Assembly (NCBI GenBank): GCA_030248215.1
Contig: JASANG010001459.1
Coordinates: forward strand, 24,367-88,366
Length of the DNA: 64,000 nt
Source: Enoplolaimus lenunculus
Lineage: Eukaryota > Nematoda > Enoplea > Enoplida > Thoracostomopsidae
Reading direction: 5' to 3'
Below are positions 21,637 to 36,358 of this stretch, in pieces; position 1 is the first letter of the stretch; each line of letters begins with the position of its first letter. The notes beneath the pieces are model-generated. The model saw only the letters and a program-made list of their open reading frames with translations, was not told the origin of the DNA and ran no database searches. Position numbers and translations under genes: made by a program.

Positions 21637-22713
21637 TTGCTCACAGTAACAATACTCTATGAGTGATGAACTCGGAAATTTTTGGAAAGCTTATACATGT
21701 TAATACTGATAAACTTTGGTCGAAGCGGATCTCTGCTTACACCCTGATGTGGTCAAAGATTAACTATGATAAATATTCCGCAAATATAAACAGACCTTTG
21801 TTCAATAATACCTCATACCAATTCACTATGCTTAAAATTTACTTTTGAGTGACAGCAACAGTATTAATATATTAGTATCGATTTATCGTACTAGATCCCA
21901 AGGTTAGCCATGTATCATAAACGGAGTAATAATAAATTAAACACTACTCGGCCGCCTCTATGTATCCACATCCACAATATTTCGCTAGTACCGCAGATAA
22001 AAATGCTGCATAAACGTGTCAAACAGTTACTTATTCATTTTACCTTAAATTCTCCCAAGAGTTTATTAGATTTAGTGACATTTCAAATCTTGAACGAAAT
22101 TCTTGGAACCGACAATTATAAATGAATTATGTCATCATTCGGTTGACTTCATGCATTAATGGTTTTTAAGTTCGAAGCAAAATATTCAGTTTTGTCGTTT
22201 TGCTCAGTTTTACAAATGAAAAGGCTCGACCAAAAGTCTTACGGCAATGTTACCAAAGTTAATCACCGATTTGCAAAATTCGAAGTATTGAATTAAAAAC
22301 AATATTTCTTAAACATTTTTCAACATGTCGTGCAATTCACTGTTCGGAATATTGGTCCATTAGCTTTATCTCGAATCTGATCTCGAATGTTTGAAAATCT
22401 GATACTATCTTGTGCGACATGACATTGGTGCTTCAAAGTCTAACTCCTGAATAACTTTTCACGGCACCTCTTAAGCACAACCAAACCCACAATAACAAAA
22501 AATCATTAGCCTTCAAGAAGTACTGTTTTTAGAAATTCTCGACCAAACACAAGTTTCACTGCATACATATAGATAGATAGGTAAGCGTTATTAATAGATA
22601 TTGTGCCAAACAGTCGTTGGCGTAAACAAGTGTAGGAATTATTCATTGCGACATCTAAATAATTGTATAACTATGATATTATATTTAACACCCGCAGCAA
22701 TAAAAATAGTATG

Positions 22714-22719
22714 TTTATT
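22714..22719 (-). terminator. Possible COG1 poly(A) signal
   Basis: AATAAA on the minus strand about 140 bp past the COG1 stop. Placed by position only; the AT-rich context gives such hexamers by chance. Confidence 0.35.
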
Positions 22720-22858
22720 TTGGCTCACATTAATTATAGGGGCTTGCTGGCTTGGAAAGCTTAGAATTAGGCTTAAGCTTGGGTTTAGCAGGGTCAGGTC
22801 AGAGTTAGCACGCAGACCCCATAAATTAACATATGCTGTTATTTTTATAATATTCATA

Positions 22859-25800
22859 TCACATTCCAAACCATCCAGACGATATTCTATCATAAAACGA
22901 CGAAGACTTCTGTAGCAACGATGACGTCAGTGAGACAGACGACCCTGATTCACCACCAGGAGCATCTTGCAAGTGAGGCCCGCGCCGAGTTTGCCCCCCA
23001 GTGCTGCCGCGAGCGGCAATTTGCTCAAAGCTGGACGGAAAATCAATCCCCGGAACGCCACATCCTGAGCCAGATGGAATATTTCGCGTAGGAGTCTGCA
23101 ATGAAGAAAAAAAACCAGTACGTTTAATACTTCACTGCTCTCAAAGCTATTATAGACATTAACAAAAATACCTCGTCCAAAATTGTAAACAATCCATGAC
23201 ACTAAAAAACTTGGTTTGGTTTTTGACTTGGATACCGGTAAAGCATTTTAGAACTAAATCACAGATTTCAATTTACAACAAATTTTACATTCATAGATAA
23301 ATCGTGTGCTAATGTTAACGTTTGAAAACGTTTAACACCAAATCGTAACGGAATCAACTGAGGCACGTCTTGTCCACCAAGAGATTTCGATAATGTCCCT
23401 CGAGTCAATGCAGCGGAGAAGTCCGGCAACATTAACGGCCCATACAATGTCTAAAATACCAAAACATTACAAAATGTATAAATCAGAAAATTGCGTTCGG
23501 GTTTTAACAAAAAATAATAAACAACACACAAAAACCAGAACATATTAAAACTGCTAAAACGGTAAAATAACTCACACAAAAAGCCCAGTTAATACCTAAA
23601 AAGCCACAGTCCCCTGATTATAGAGCAACACGATCCAACAGCCATGCTACGGAGCGTCTATTTCATACTAACCGGCATAACAAAGCGAAAATACCAAACG
23701 GCAAATAAATTTTCCATTTTCGTAACAAACTAATGGTGGACAATAGAAATACTGACTTTTCCCTTTCCTAAAAATTCTTAAGATTGGTAATCCATGTTCT
23801 AGCCAACAGTTATTAATGTCAATAAAACGATAACTTACCATCGATTTTTGTACAAATTTCTTAACGTTCTTTTTGTTGTGCGCGTACAACATGTCCAAAT
23901 CGAAAGGGTCAGCAAGAGCTTCAAACTCTTTTATCACAGTGTTTGCTTGTGTGGAGCCCTTGAATTACATTGTCGCTCATCATAATGCACTTGCCGAACT
24001 ATTCAATATACCAAAGGTCCAAAGATCCACATGCAGCGGGAACTGAGTAGGTCAATATAAGACAATTTATTCAGTCAATTTCCACACATTTAACATCAAC
24101 TAAATTATACTATATTGGGTTGATCTGTCACTTGCTTGTCCAAATGTCGAGTATTGTGTTCAGAATATTTATGCTGCACACCTATTGAGAGAAAGATCGA
24201 GTCAGAAATGTATTTCATACAGAGTATACTGCACGGAAATGTTTAAAGATAAACATAGTAAAAAATTTTATAATAGAACTTAGCCGCATAGAAAAGTTGA
24301 GACCGCAATAGTGCATATAGCGATGTTTGATTCACGAAATCCTGAAAACCAAATTCGGTAGAGAAGCAAACAACCTCAAAACACATTTTATCACATTTAT
24401 TTTAAAATTATATGTACTGCCAAATAATTACCTTGTGACTGAGTAGCGAGTTGATTGAATGAACTTCAAATAGAGTTTGCAAAGCTTGTTTCTGCGAAAA
24501 ATGCAGTTGTTCATTTTGGACTGACGTGAGGATTTTCGAATTGTATACCACGAAACATTGATGGGCCTCGTTGATGAGTTTATCATGAACAGTCCTGAAA
24601 GAAATTCAGCATTCGCGCGCCAATTGCTACCAACATAATATGTACACAATAAACCACGCAATCGGAGATGTTTCACGTATACAAGCTAATTTTTCAATTT
24701 CGCAATCTGTTTAATTTTTGGTTTGCTTATGGCCTGTAAAGGATACGAGTGGCATTAAAGTTTACTGATGTAGTCAAACCAGCTAACGGAATAAAAGTAA
24801 ACGAGCTTGTACCGTATTGCCAAATTAGTGATTTATGAAATATGAGCTATTCCTTTTTATTTCGGCCCGTCAGAAACATTGTTGCCACGATCAAGTTAGA
24901 AAACAAACAACACCAAAGACAAACACTGAGTTATTGTTAGTTTTACCTTGGCAAGGAATGTATTCCAACGGCAATAATTTCTTGACACAATTTGTGCAAA
25001 AAAAGATGAACGTTATGCGAGCACTAAAAATACTAAGAAGGGTCAATGCAGGGGTGTGTCAATTTAACTAGCACACAATGTCCAACAGCGATCACCAAAT
25101 CTCCCTTTACATAGCATTTTTGTAACATATACCACTCACCAGCTGCAATAAAAGCAATTTTATAATATTCAATTATATACGTTACAACAAACTCATTAAA
25201 GCGTCCTCAATTTTATCATTTTCGTAAAATTACAAAAACATGTTACTAAAATACGTGGCTGAAGTTACTAGTGGTATAGCAAAAAAGCATTATTATACAG
25301 ACACTCGATTGTATACCACTATATTTTACGTACTTGAACCGGAAGAAAAAACTTGGAATTGACTTTCCTATTATCAACTTCATCTTCAATTTCAACCGTC
25401 TCCCATTCCTAAAACAATATAGATATCGATCCGCTAATCTAAACTGATCAAATTTAACTTAAAAATCATAACTTCAGTTGTTTGTTTAAATTTGGAATTA
25501 TCCGTTTTCCAAATTTTTTACTACAAAATTTGTCAAACAATTTAGTTGAGAAGCATGAATACAATCAAACCCAGAGACCATTACACAAAACCGTGATTCC
25601 TTATAACTCCGAACTTACCAAAACTGTTTTACATTTTGTTGTTAAATACCTTATTAATCTTCTTCTTTCTCTGTGTCCAAATTTGCTAAACTACAACACA
25701 TACCTGCAAGGCATCTAACCAATTTTCATTTGTCGCTTTTATATCAAGTCGCTCTTGCGCTCTCGAAACTATAGCCGTCATCCAGATGCTAGCAAAATAC

Positions 25801-28800
25801 AAAAATGCGTACTATTGGAAACAACGCTTTGCAAGTTTCAAAACTAATCAGCAAATAATTTATAACATACAATTCTTAAGCTGAGCAAATTAAATATACT
25901 TGCTCTACGCATTTATTTCCAAAACCAAAAACCTACCGCTTCAGTGTTTAACTAAAAAACATATCTTTCTTGCACAAAAATTGTTTAATACTGAACAATA
26001 GCGCCATCGCAGGTTTTTCAGTTCGCTAATAACTTACTCGAACCCCGAATACGCTACTGATATTAGTTGCGACTCAGCTTCAGGCCACAAATTTGGAGTG
26101 TCGTTGGTTTTTGCTAGCTGATCGCCTTTAGTTCCGCGTTGAACACCTTGTTTGCTGACTGAACGTGACAGAAACTTTTGCAATTCGTCTGACAACTGCG
26201 TTAGACACAATATTGTTTTCGTGGTAAACAAAATTCTACAATAACCAATCAGTGTATATACTGGTATTAACACGTTAGCGGTGGTGGTACTAGTAATTGA
26301 AAGTAGGAACATTTTCAGCCATAAACACCCAGTGAAGTGAGGCACCACCTTACTAAGCGACTAAAATGCACTAATTTGTCACGTTTTAAAAACTTCTGCG
26401 ATAACATGCTATGCTGACCTATCAACTAATGTGCCTATAACTTCCAAATACTACCAGGAACTGCAAAAATTACTTTTGTATTATTTCATCGCGAATTACT
26501 GAATCGTCCGCGGATTGAAACTGTTCAGCCAACGAAGAAATCAACTCCGTTACATTTTGAACCATTCTGTAAATGCAATACCTATGTAAATACTACCAGA
26601 ATGACGTCGGTTATTTAATAATCTGACGGAGCCGGTTAATTTAATATCCGGCCCCAGCAGGGTAAGTAACTGAAATGCAATACTAAACGCCATTCAAATG
26701 CCAGAATGTAGCTAAGAATTCTTTTTTCGGTGGCCTCAGGTTGTCAAAGCGTTTAAGTGACAAAGCTTAATATCTCACGCCGATGCATTTTTAACACTTT
26801 AACAACGACCCTATCCTCTATTCTATGTTTTTGTGGCGTTGCGTTCAGTTGTAACATTTGTTTAGACTATATAAGTTTTAAGGGCGTCCAGTTTTCCCTA
26901 GGCACTATAAAATAGAGGTAGCTTAGGATTACGTAAAGCTATTATTTTCGCCTACGCTTAGTTTTATTTATTTTACGTTGGAGTTTAGGTGTAGGCATCC
27001 GTTTGAAGAATAAAGGGTTTGGCAAAATCTGGGTAAATCAGTAGGGGTTCCTCACATAAGGGGAATAGGAAAACGATGAGATGCCCCTACAGCAGTAAAA
27101 TAACACTGATCATCTTTACCAGGTTTTCCACCGTTTATAACTAGAGTTGCAACATTTAAAAATAAATATCGGACCCAGATTTTTCTAGAAGAAAACACCG
27201 GATCCGGATTTCATTTCATTGCAACCTCGTAAAAACTGAAAATGATCCTAAATTTTTGTAGATAGTAAAGAATTTCTGTCTCCATCTATATTCTAGCAGC
27301 TCAGTGTGTAAAACATTAATGGGCAGTATGCAATGTGAAGTGAATTAATAACCTAAAATGAGACACGTCGTGTCTGTTGACTAACATTTTCTTTCTGCAG
27401 TTTGCTTTTAGCAGTTTGCTTTTACATACGATATGATGTTGTCTTAATAGGTTGTGAGTGTTTTGTTTCTAATGTATTTCACACAATTAGCGTTGGTTGA
27501 GCAGGTATCTGATAAATTCTTTAGCCTATTTAATTTATGTAAGATACCGTTAGTATTAAGAATGTAGGCACGAGATGTTAAAATAATTAAAGTAATGTTA
27601 TTTCGGGTATTTTCTCCGGGTATTTTTGTAATATCCGGGCCAGGAATGATTTGTTGTGAATACTCGGGCCCGGAATTTCTCGAATCGAAAACCCGGACTC
27701 GGATGCGGTATTTTTCGGCGAAAATACCCGGAATAACCGGAATGCCCGGCCTGGAACAAGGATAGAGCTCAATTTGTAGCCCAATAATAGAGCACATCTA
27801 AAATTGACAACACATATATGGCACAAGAAAGATGTAAAAGTAAATCAATCAATCATGTTCCATGGCAGTTGGCCTAAATACAAATGATGGTTTCAATGTT
27901 TTTATTTTCAAGAAATATCCGGCAAGCTAGAAATAAATTTTTAAATACACTCAAACGCATTTGAAATTGAACTCACAAGAAACTGAACCAACAACATACT
28001 GATAAATCAAACCTACACAATCACTTGGGATAATTGCACTGTATGTGTACAAAAATTGTTTGTTAAGACAAAAATGTTCCTAAACATATAACATTATTCT
28101 AAAAATATGATAATTAAAATTTAAAAAATAACAAAAGCTCAAATTATAAACAATGTGCATTAATTACCTTGTAAACAGTGACAGCATTCATATTGAAAAT
28201 GACAATCCGAGTTTGTTTTATTCAATATTTCACCAAATTAGCGATTTATAACCCTAACAAAAACTATACTTCCTATCTGCCAAAACAAATCAGCCTTACT
28301 TTTCGACAGATGAATAGATACCGGATGTGAGCTGTGAATAAATTGATTCTTCTAGTTTGTTCGATGTGGCTGTGATGGTTTCAGCATTTAAACTTGTTGA
28401 ATCAATCAAAGTAGTAACGTACGCGTCTATACTTTTGCGGATATTGAAAAGCGATGTATTCAGCTGTTCGACAAGACTGAAACGAATAGCAACTGCACCA
28501 TTACCACAATCCACATGGCAGATTATGCCATGCAGTCATTTGTGGAAATAAAATAAACAAATAAAAGATTCGACATACTGACAAGCAATCAGTCTTTGCT
28601 CTACATTATTGGTATTTGAATAAATCTCACTATTGCTATTTGCCCTAGGCCGAACTGCTAGTTGTTCAGAACAACAATTTGGCTAATGAGACGCATTGTA
28701 ACTGCGAATTTAGCCTGGTATAACCCACAAGCAGTGATAATCTAGTCAAAATAAAAGTACATGATTACATAAGATAATCAACTCAAATAATTTCTATCTT

Positions 28801-31800
28801 TACTTGTAAACATCAATTGGATATCCAAACGACTTTAGTTTGAGATTTGATATTCGCTGAGACGACTTGAAGCCAACAAACAAATCATTTGCATTATCGG
28901 ACCAAAGAAATTTTTGGAAACCTTCATTATCACATGATGATTGGAAGCTAAAATATAACATATTCTATTTCCTACGTTTGTTGCAGGTAGCTGCCAAGCA
29001 CAGAGGAAACCGCAAAATAAATCAACTACACTAAACAATAACACAAATGGCCGGTAACCAACAAAACGGTCTCGTATATAAGGCAAAGAAATTTCCATGC
29101 CAAACAATTTGCTAAATACTTAAAGAGCAATTTACCTAGTCCACTTTCATAGTGACGTTTTAGAGCGAATGTCCTGCCAATAATTTATTTCACAAACAAA
29201 AATCAACATACATATTCCCGTCAGCAATACGTTCCCGCAATCCAGATACAACGGCGCTAACTGTTGATTCAGCAATAGAGCACGCAACAGTCTGCAACAG
29301 AATAGTTTACTAAGACGATACTACATTAGTCAAAGAACGTACGCTTGAACTTTTATGCAAACATGACCCAAAATAGACAACAAAAAATTTTCAAACCAAA
29401 ATACATCATTTTTCAGAGAAAAGTGCACATGAATAAAACCAATCCGAAATTAACATCTATAATAGAAAAAACATCTAGATTACAAAAAATGAAAACTGAA
29501 TTCATATAATCTATTGAGCACCTGGTTGCCAAAATTTGGCAGTTACCAGTAAACAGTGTTCCTTATCATTACCTACAATGTCTTGAAATTAAAACCGAAG
29601 TAATAGCTGCACAACTTAATGTTCAAATACTTTGTTTGAAGAATGTTTGCAAACTGCACAGATTACGTATTTTAATTTCGATTCTATACCGTTATTTTTC
29701 TAAAATAGGGTACAAACTTGTCTGTTTGGAAACAAAGTTTATATGCATGACATACCATCAGTTGATTTGTTAGTTTCGGTTCAAGGATATCTTTCCAAAT
29801 TGAAAACTTCCGCTTGAGCAGTAAATTGCATGTTTTGTCCCAGTCAAACACATGACTTTGCTAAAGCGTTAAAAGACACAACAAAACTGCATAGCAAAAA
29901 TACGTTAGTTAACAGTTTAGGAGGCCGGAAATTGAAATGTAGCTTTTTTACACCATAACTATATATGAAAACCCTACTCAATGGAGCGTAACTGCAGTTT
30001 GAATATTACAATCTTAAGAAATATAAAAAATATCCGCGAACATTAGTAACAACAGGGTGCAACCGGAATACCGGTTCCGGTTTCGGCGTTTTGGACCTTC
30101 TGTTTCCGGTTCCAATAAATTTTTACCGGAATAAAAAATTCCGGTATTAAAATTATGGTCGATGGAAATTAAATATTTTACAAAAAAATGATGATAAACA
30201 TTGCATCGATTTCATTCGTATAGTATATAAACATTGACAATCGCCGAAAATAAACCTTCGAAGGTAGATTACGCTTCCGTGGATTACGAAAATCTAAAAT
30301 ACAACAGATAAAGTTTATAGCTATCTTAAACTAATAATACTGCAAAAAAGGAAATTAAAATGAATTTTTCGGTGGCACGTATTATTCCGTTTCCGGTAGT
30401 TTTTTTCAAATACGTGTTCCGGTTGCGGCACAAATACAACTGACGTAATTGATAAAACAAAAAATGATTCCATAAAGAATACTACCTCCGCCACACATTT
30501 TATCGATATGTCTTTGGCCGATTTCACAGCTTCCAATGAATCAAAATACCGAATAACATTGTTGAGCTCAGCATCGCATAACTTGACAGCCCTGAAACAC
30601 AAATATAATTAAATTTTAATTTCGCGACAAAAAACAATCGAACTAGTTTCTATCCTTCGCAAAAATAATACTGTAATTATAAAAAAGAAAGCACTCGAGG
30701 AACGATTTACCAAATACCTTCTCAGTTACTATATGTTGATTATTGAGAATCTACTGTCATAAAAGCAAATCACCCATTTTGGTATAATTCTGAGCCATGT
30801 CACGGCATTTTACGTTTCTCAAATACCATTATAAAAAATCGTAAGCGTTATCGCTTGCTGCAAGCAGGGCGCAATCAGTGGACAAAAAAATACCGGAATC
30901 GGATTTAGCTAAAATAATGTTTAATTCTATACTTTAGCAATAATCTGTCAAACGTTACCAAAAATTTTGAGCGTAGGCTAGTTTTCAACAAATCTTGACA
31001 ATTTATTTGAAAAATTGCGATGGAAATTAAAAAATTTCACAACCGAAATTACCAAAACCTTCAACATAACTGTTACGGAAAATAAAAAAAAATTTTTAAA
31101 CAAAATTTTTAAATATTTTTATCTGCTCTGAATTGCCGCTTCATACTATTAAGCTAATAAATCGCCGCTTATTTTTTTTACTCTATTTTTCACTTGGCTA
31201 CTGTCGCCATACCATTCAAACAGGCTCGGGACAAGTCACACCGTCTAAAAACACCATTAGTACAATCCCTAATTCAGAGCTATAGTGTTGTTTTTGCTCC
31301 CGGTAAAACCGAATAGACTGCAAAATTTTTAACATAGCGTGACGTTATAAATGCGGCTGACCCATAATTTTTTAAACGAGGCTTAAAATGTTTTCAACGC
31401 GAAAATGCAGCTATTTGTGCTTTGTCGCATTAAAATCAAAGTGTTTTGGGTTTCCTTTAAAAATAGAATTTTGGGTAACCGGAGGGGTCAGTCTGTTTCT
31501 CAAATCACTGTACAAAACTAGGTAGCGGTGCTCCACAATCGTTCACTGTCTGTGTTGGTAGGCGAAATGCCCAACTACTTCCGAGCCAAAGCTGCGATCT
31601 AAGGAAAATTGTGATTTCTTATCGCTTTTTTACCAATTTTGCCTCGGTTTGCAAACCACAGAGACTGAAAAAACCGAGACCGAAACCGACACCAGCCAAA
31701 TGCCGAGACTTGCCGAGACCGAGACCGCTCATACTTGTTCTACGGGAGCCAGACGACAATTTCCGCCGTAGCCGAAGTGAAAGCTTTTTTGTACCCTGCT

Positions 31801-34800
31801 AAAGACCTTGCCAAGATGTTGATTTCCCTAATATCTTACTTGTCAATGTAGTCGCTGCACAGACGACAGCATTCACCATCAGACACGTCTTTTATATCTA
31901 ACTTTGTGATTATCACCGGGCGGTTCGATCCTGCAAACATTACAAGAAGACTAATAAATTACAAGCAGACTAATAAAAACAACAAATTCATACTATAAGA
32001 ACCATAAGCGCACAGTGGTCGCAAATACCAATTAACTGGCAGTAAAAATACGTTCAAAGAAAACCCGCATAATTCTCGCATATCTAGCGTGCTTATAATT
32101 TCAAATACCAGATAACAATTCCATGCAAACAACACTATCAATCATCTTCTTTGCTATATTAAATGAATTGTACCCACCTCTATCGCTCGAAAACAAATCT
32201 TCGTACTTTCTACCGCCATGATAGTAAAGATATTTCGACAATTTTTCTGCAAAATTTATGTAAGAGCAATGTAATATTGAAATACACTCAAAACTAGCAA
32301 AATTATTCCTACGCATCCTAAACAAAGAGGATCCACCGAAATTTTAATTTCAGCCTGGTTTCGGGGTAAAAGGCTTACTATTTTTGCTTTTTAAAGTTAC
32401 AGTTTATATGCCAAATTTGTACCACAACAATATGATTAACATATTAGGAAAATTTTACTAAACAGATGATGAAAAGTCACAGTATTGGTTCAGAGACACG
32501 AGCAACTCTTAACAACAGAAAACTCGACAAAGACAATACGTATACTTAGCCATCATAACATACTTGACCTATAACGATCACTGATAACGGCGTCCAGAAG
32601 ACCAAATACTTGACTACTTACTGAAATTACAACATATGCAAGGTTATATTGTATCAAAGATTGGTTTTAACTCAAAATTTTGGTAATTGTCATCACAAAA
32701 ATCAGTTTAAGTTTGCAAAGGCGAACTTCTAAACATAACCCTTATCGGTCTGTACTTGAACTATAGGACTGAAACTAATTAACCTCTAAGTATTTAAAAT
32801 ACTCTGCATAATTACGAAGAGAGCCAGCGGGGCCCGGAAATTTTAGGAATTTTTCCAAATTCAATCCTGGCCACGCCCCTGTTATTATGTTAGTTTTTAT
32901 CGGTCGGAACCCAACAATATTAATGAACATACTTGAATTACTAGGTCGTGTGAATATATCCTTTACTGTTTGCAATGTTCGGGAAATAGAACATATCAGA
33001 TCGGTTAATTGTTGTTTGCTCGAAATATTCGTTGAATCAAATACTTTATGAAGAGAATTCTAAACTAACGCGTTAATACATGAATTTTCAAAAGCTGATT
33101 AGTTGTTGCGTCCATCACATCAACAAAAGAATAACAGTCTGTACAAAATTTATTCTTTTTTGGAACCACAACACGTTAAATTAATCAACTTTGCTACAAG
33201 GACCCCTAACATGTAATACTTATACCTTATAGTTGTGTTCTACGAAAACATTAAAAGGATTTATCGCTGCGAGAAATTCGTATGCTAAGACTCTCACTAA
33301 CTACAAACGCTGTAAAAGGAAACAAAATATAAAAGGATTTGGGCTAACGTACAACTCTGTCGGTAAGAAATGTTTGAACCGCATCTTCGACGCAACTATT
33401 TTCCAATATAATCAGTGCCGCGGCCGACTCAGCAAACTTCCTCTAAAAATAAGCAAATTGGGGCAATATCGAGTAGCAGTAATACATTAGAACACACGAG
33501 TCAAGCAATGATTTGGCTAGGCCATCTCAAAAATTTAAGAAGCTAATTCCATGTAAAAGTCTGCGGAGACGTCTGCGTGAATGGCATTCAGAATTCCAAA
33601 TACGAACGCCTTGAAAGTCCGGGCAGCTAAAACAATTAACTTCAACATACAACTTTAGTTTTACCTTATCATGCACGTCACAACATTCGAATATGTGATG
33701 GGCCAACTGAAACATCAAAATACTGCAAATGCTAAATCAAATAACATAATTAGCCAAATCTACAACTGCGTGTAAATCAAACAAACAAATCTTTCAGTAC
33801 AATTTCTAATGTAAGCAACAATAGCAATTAAATGCGCATTCATAGGAGTAGCACATAGCGATCAGAATTTATATGCTATTCTATGATGAAAGAACCCACA
33901 AAACATCACAAAAATTCATACTATGCAAACACTGCTGCAGATTAGAACATTTACAAGTTCGATATTACTTTCATAATGCGAGATTTAAACAACAAAAGCC
34001 TCGTGTGTGCGTCTTCAACTCGTAACTTCTTTGCAGCCGACAGATTACATAAAACAAGTCGTCCATGTATCCAGTGAGTAAACATATACAACCAGCTAGC
34101 TTCCAATAAGCTTTCATCGTCAATGCAGTCCCACAACTGAAAGCAAAACCCAAATATTGTATTGCTGGAATGATAGCTTTTGGTGCAAACATGAAAAAAC
34201 GGGTCGATCGGACATCACGAAAAGGTAAGCAACATAGAAGGTTCTATATACATAGATACCTATATGTAAGTATATAGCTAAAAAGGAAACTATTTCTACA
34301 TACCAGCTCCGAAATATCCAAATAGAGTTGGTAATAGATCCGCGCCGTTATTGCGGCAGACATGAATTCGTGTTGGCTGAAACAAATAACCTATGCATCA
34401 CACTTTAAAAACCGGTTAAAAGATTTACATTATATATATAATAAATATAATATATATACATATCGCTTTAAATAAAAATTGATCAATAATTACACTATAA
34501 ATTTCATTTCACGAACTCTCTATATACCAGTCGTAGTGGGACTACATTTATTGAGCGAAGCTCGAACACACGTAAGCAATTAAAGTAATATGCAAATTAG
34601 TTATTAGCTAACTATTCATGCATCGGGTTTGGAGGTTTTTAAACAATTCCCTCATATTCCTCGCACCCAAAAACCCTTCAGCCACCCTAATAATTATTGG
34701 AATAATTTGAAATGTCCTAATTTTATCTCAGCCATTAGCTAACTATTCAATTATCGGTTTTGGATGTTTGTAAACAATTTAATCAAATTCCTCGCACCTA

Positions 34801-36358
34801 AAAAGCCTTTACTGCTGAAATTATATTGCTTTTAACCATAATAATTAGTGAAATATTGTAAAAAGTCCTAATTTAGGCTTATAAACTATGCTAATATGCA
34901 AATTACCTATTAGCTAGCTGCTCAGGTATCGGTTTTGGAGGTTTGTAAACAGTCTACGCAGATTTCTCGCACCCAAAAACCCTTTAATGCTAAAATTAGA
35001 TGGCTTCTAACTGTAATAATTAGTGAAATATTGTGGAAAGTCCTAATTTAGGCTTAATTAATTATGCAAATTAGCCTGTAGCTACTAAACGGCTTGTTAA
35101 CACACCAGGATAATTGGCTTTCAAACAAAAAAAAGTTTTTCAAAATCGGTTCTGCGGTTCCTGAGATTCTTTTCGGACGGACAGACGGACGGACGGACAT
35201 CACCTTTCGACCCCCAAGTACAAAACATAAAACGCTTCGCGAAACTCCGAGCTTCGCTGAATAAACTGAGTAATAGCGTATAAATTTCTGTCGACTGCAT
35301 ACACATTAGCTATAGATAGCTATCAATGCACTAAATAATTAATTAAGAATACCTTGCGTTCCTCGCACGATTCTGAGCTGTCAAAACCTTTTGCTGCATT
35401 TCTTGGAGCGAATCAAAACTGTGCTGGACTTTTTTGATTGTTTGTAAAATCTTAAATTTAGAATACAAAAGGAATTTAGTAATGCGTTTACTTACAATCT
35501 ATATTACGTGTAGACATTGCGGAATATTGTGAATTACGTAATATAATTATAAATAACAGATTCTAAACGAAAACACCGTTTATTGCCCTCTTCTAAAACA
35601 TGAATTCATAAAACGTAAAATATATCAGAACTTACGGAATCAGAGTTCTCCTTCATATCGCGTATGCTGTCAGCGGCATCAATAATATCGCGATATCGTC
35701 GCCTGAAAACAACGGAAAAATGTAACAACGGTCGTAATATTCTGAATCTCAAATAATAGTTGTCTTATACTCTCAAATTCTAATAACATTGAAATATTTT
35801 AATGCTTACAATACACAAATTTATCAATCCAAACAATCACTTTATATACGCAAATGTTTTAACGCAATATAGGACAAATAAAGACTTTTATATTAACACA
35901 AAATTGTAGTCAGCAGAGATCAGATAGTATTGAGTAAACTTTTCACTTACCCTACCATCTGCCTTAGATCTTCTTTCTTTCTTTCAACATCAGATCTTAA
36001 CAAATAAAAATATATAGACGTACACGTAATTAAAAAATGGAATTTTTAATAATTCGCTTCACAAGTACTTAGTATAGATATCGCACAACTGGATTGTACA
36101 TCAATAAAACTGTGCTTCTGCTTAGTTTCAAAAATATCGATAAGGGACCGGATGAGAACGTTAAAAACGACAATCGTTCACTGCGTGCAAATAACTAATA
36201 TCAAGCCTCAGCACAATCCTGTAAACGAAAACAAAATAAACATACACACCATATACAACTATTACGTAGTTGCTTGCTCACTTTAAAGTCTTTTCGATAC
36301 CACATATCTCTTCAATGCTGAATTTTAGAAATAACCCATTTACATCGACCGAGCTCAT
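22859..36358 (-). CDS. COG1: COG1, conserved oligomeric Golgi complex subunit 1, complete, 25 exons
   Basis: Subunit of the COG tether (CATCHR family) that captures vesicles for retrograde intra-Golgi traffic; COG1 bridges the two lobes. Exons (minus): 36358-36282, 35995-35951, 35702-35636, 35450-35353, 34376-34304, 34136-33969, 33706-33665, 33442-33353, 33300-33244, 32246-32174, 31930-31840, 30591-30486, 29291-29212, 29173-29136, 28921-28804, 28476-28300, 26566-26474, 26235-26038, 25788-25704, 25408-25334, 25023-24947, 24594-24432, 23958-23839, 23450-23289, 23095-22859. They total 2610 nt, 869 aa (human about 980), and every junction keeps phase. Matches to remembered human COG1: ERKKEDLRQMVGRRYRD (EHKKEELRQMVGERYRD), AESAAALIILENS, FLWSDNANDL (FLWSESPNDL), LHKLCQEI, EALADPFDLD (EALIDPFDLD), C-terminal SSGWFGM (LGWLSSMTK). 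Start Met at 36358 precedes VNGLFLKFSIEEI (human AALFETHGAEEI). Exons 13-14 have weak similarity, and exon 15 could instead start at 28947. Confidence 0.94.
30053..30433. mobile_element. hAT-like MITE, GGTGCAACCGGA family, in COG1 intron 12
   Basis: Begins CAGGGTGCAACCGGAATACCGG and ends near GTTCCGGTTGCGGCA, with a decayed right tip. The interior has CCGGTTCCGG blocks. No clear duplication at the ends, so it is an older copy. It ends about 50 bp from the COG1 exon 12 donor. Confidence 0.7.
34548..35264. mobile_element. Non-autonomous transposon with internal tandem repeats, in COG1 intron 4
   Basis: Inverted ends TTATTGAGCGAAGCTCG (34548-34564) and CGAGCTTCGCTGAATAA (35248-35264). About three direct units of roughly 160 bp fill the middle; shared blocks include GGTTTTGGAGGTTTGTAAAC, CTCGCACCCAAAAACCC and AAGTCCTAATTTAGGC. 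A GGACGGACAGACGGACGGAC run lies near the right end. Shorter fragments with the CTTCGCTCGC motif occur at 2520-2660. Confidence 0.7.

Larger units (their letters stand above)
13168..22858. other. Repeat-rich stretch without a defensible gene
   Basis: Holds the unplaced BABAM2 5' exon candidates (13568-13796 and 15573-15595), MITE copies (14116-14220, 14529-14939, 15857-15960, 17513-17640, 20013-20355, 20517-20700, 20942-21010, 21306-21636), a minisatellite (16475-16922), a fold-back repeat (17965-18178) and a purine/pyrimidine repeat (19457-19569). The remaining sequence is AT-rich. A 71-codon minus frame at 17053-17268 has an acceptor-like TACAG upstream but nothing I recognise. Confidence 0.6.

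Noticed and set aside
22601-22915. 104-codon plus frame overlapping the COG1 last exon
   Set aside because: Antisense of the COG1 3' end and UTR; no similarity or splice support.
32775-32975. 66-codon minus frame between COG1 exons 9 and 10
   Set aside because: Contains a TGGCCACGCCCCTG-type repeat tip, does not phase with neighbouring exons and has no COG1 similarity.
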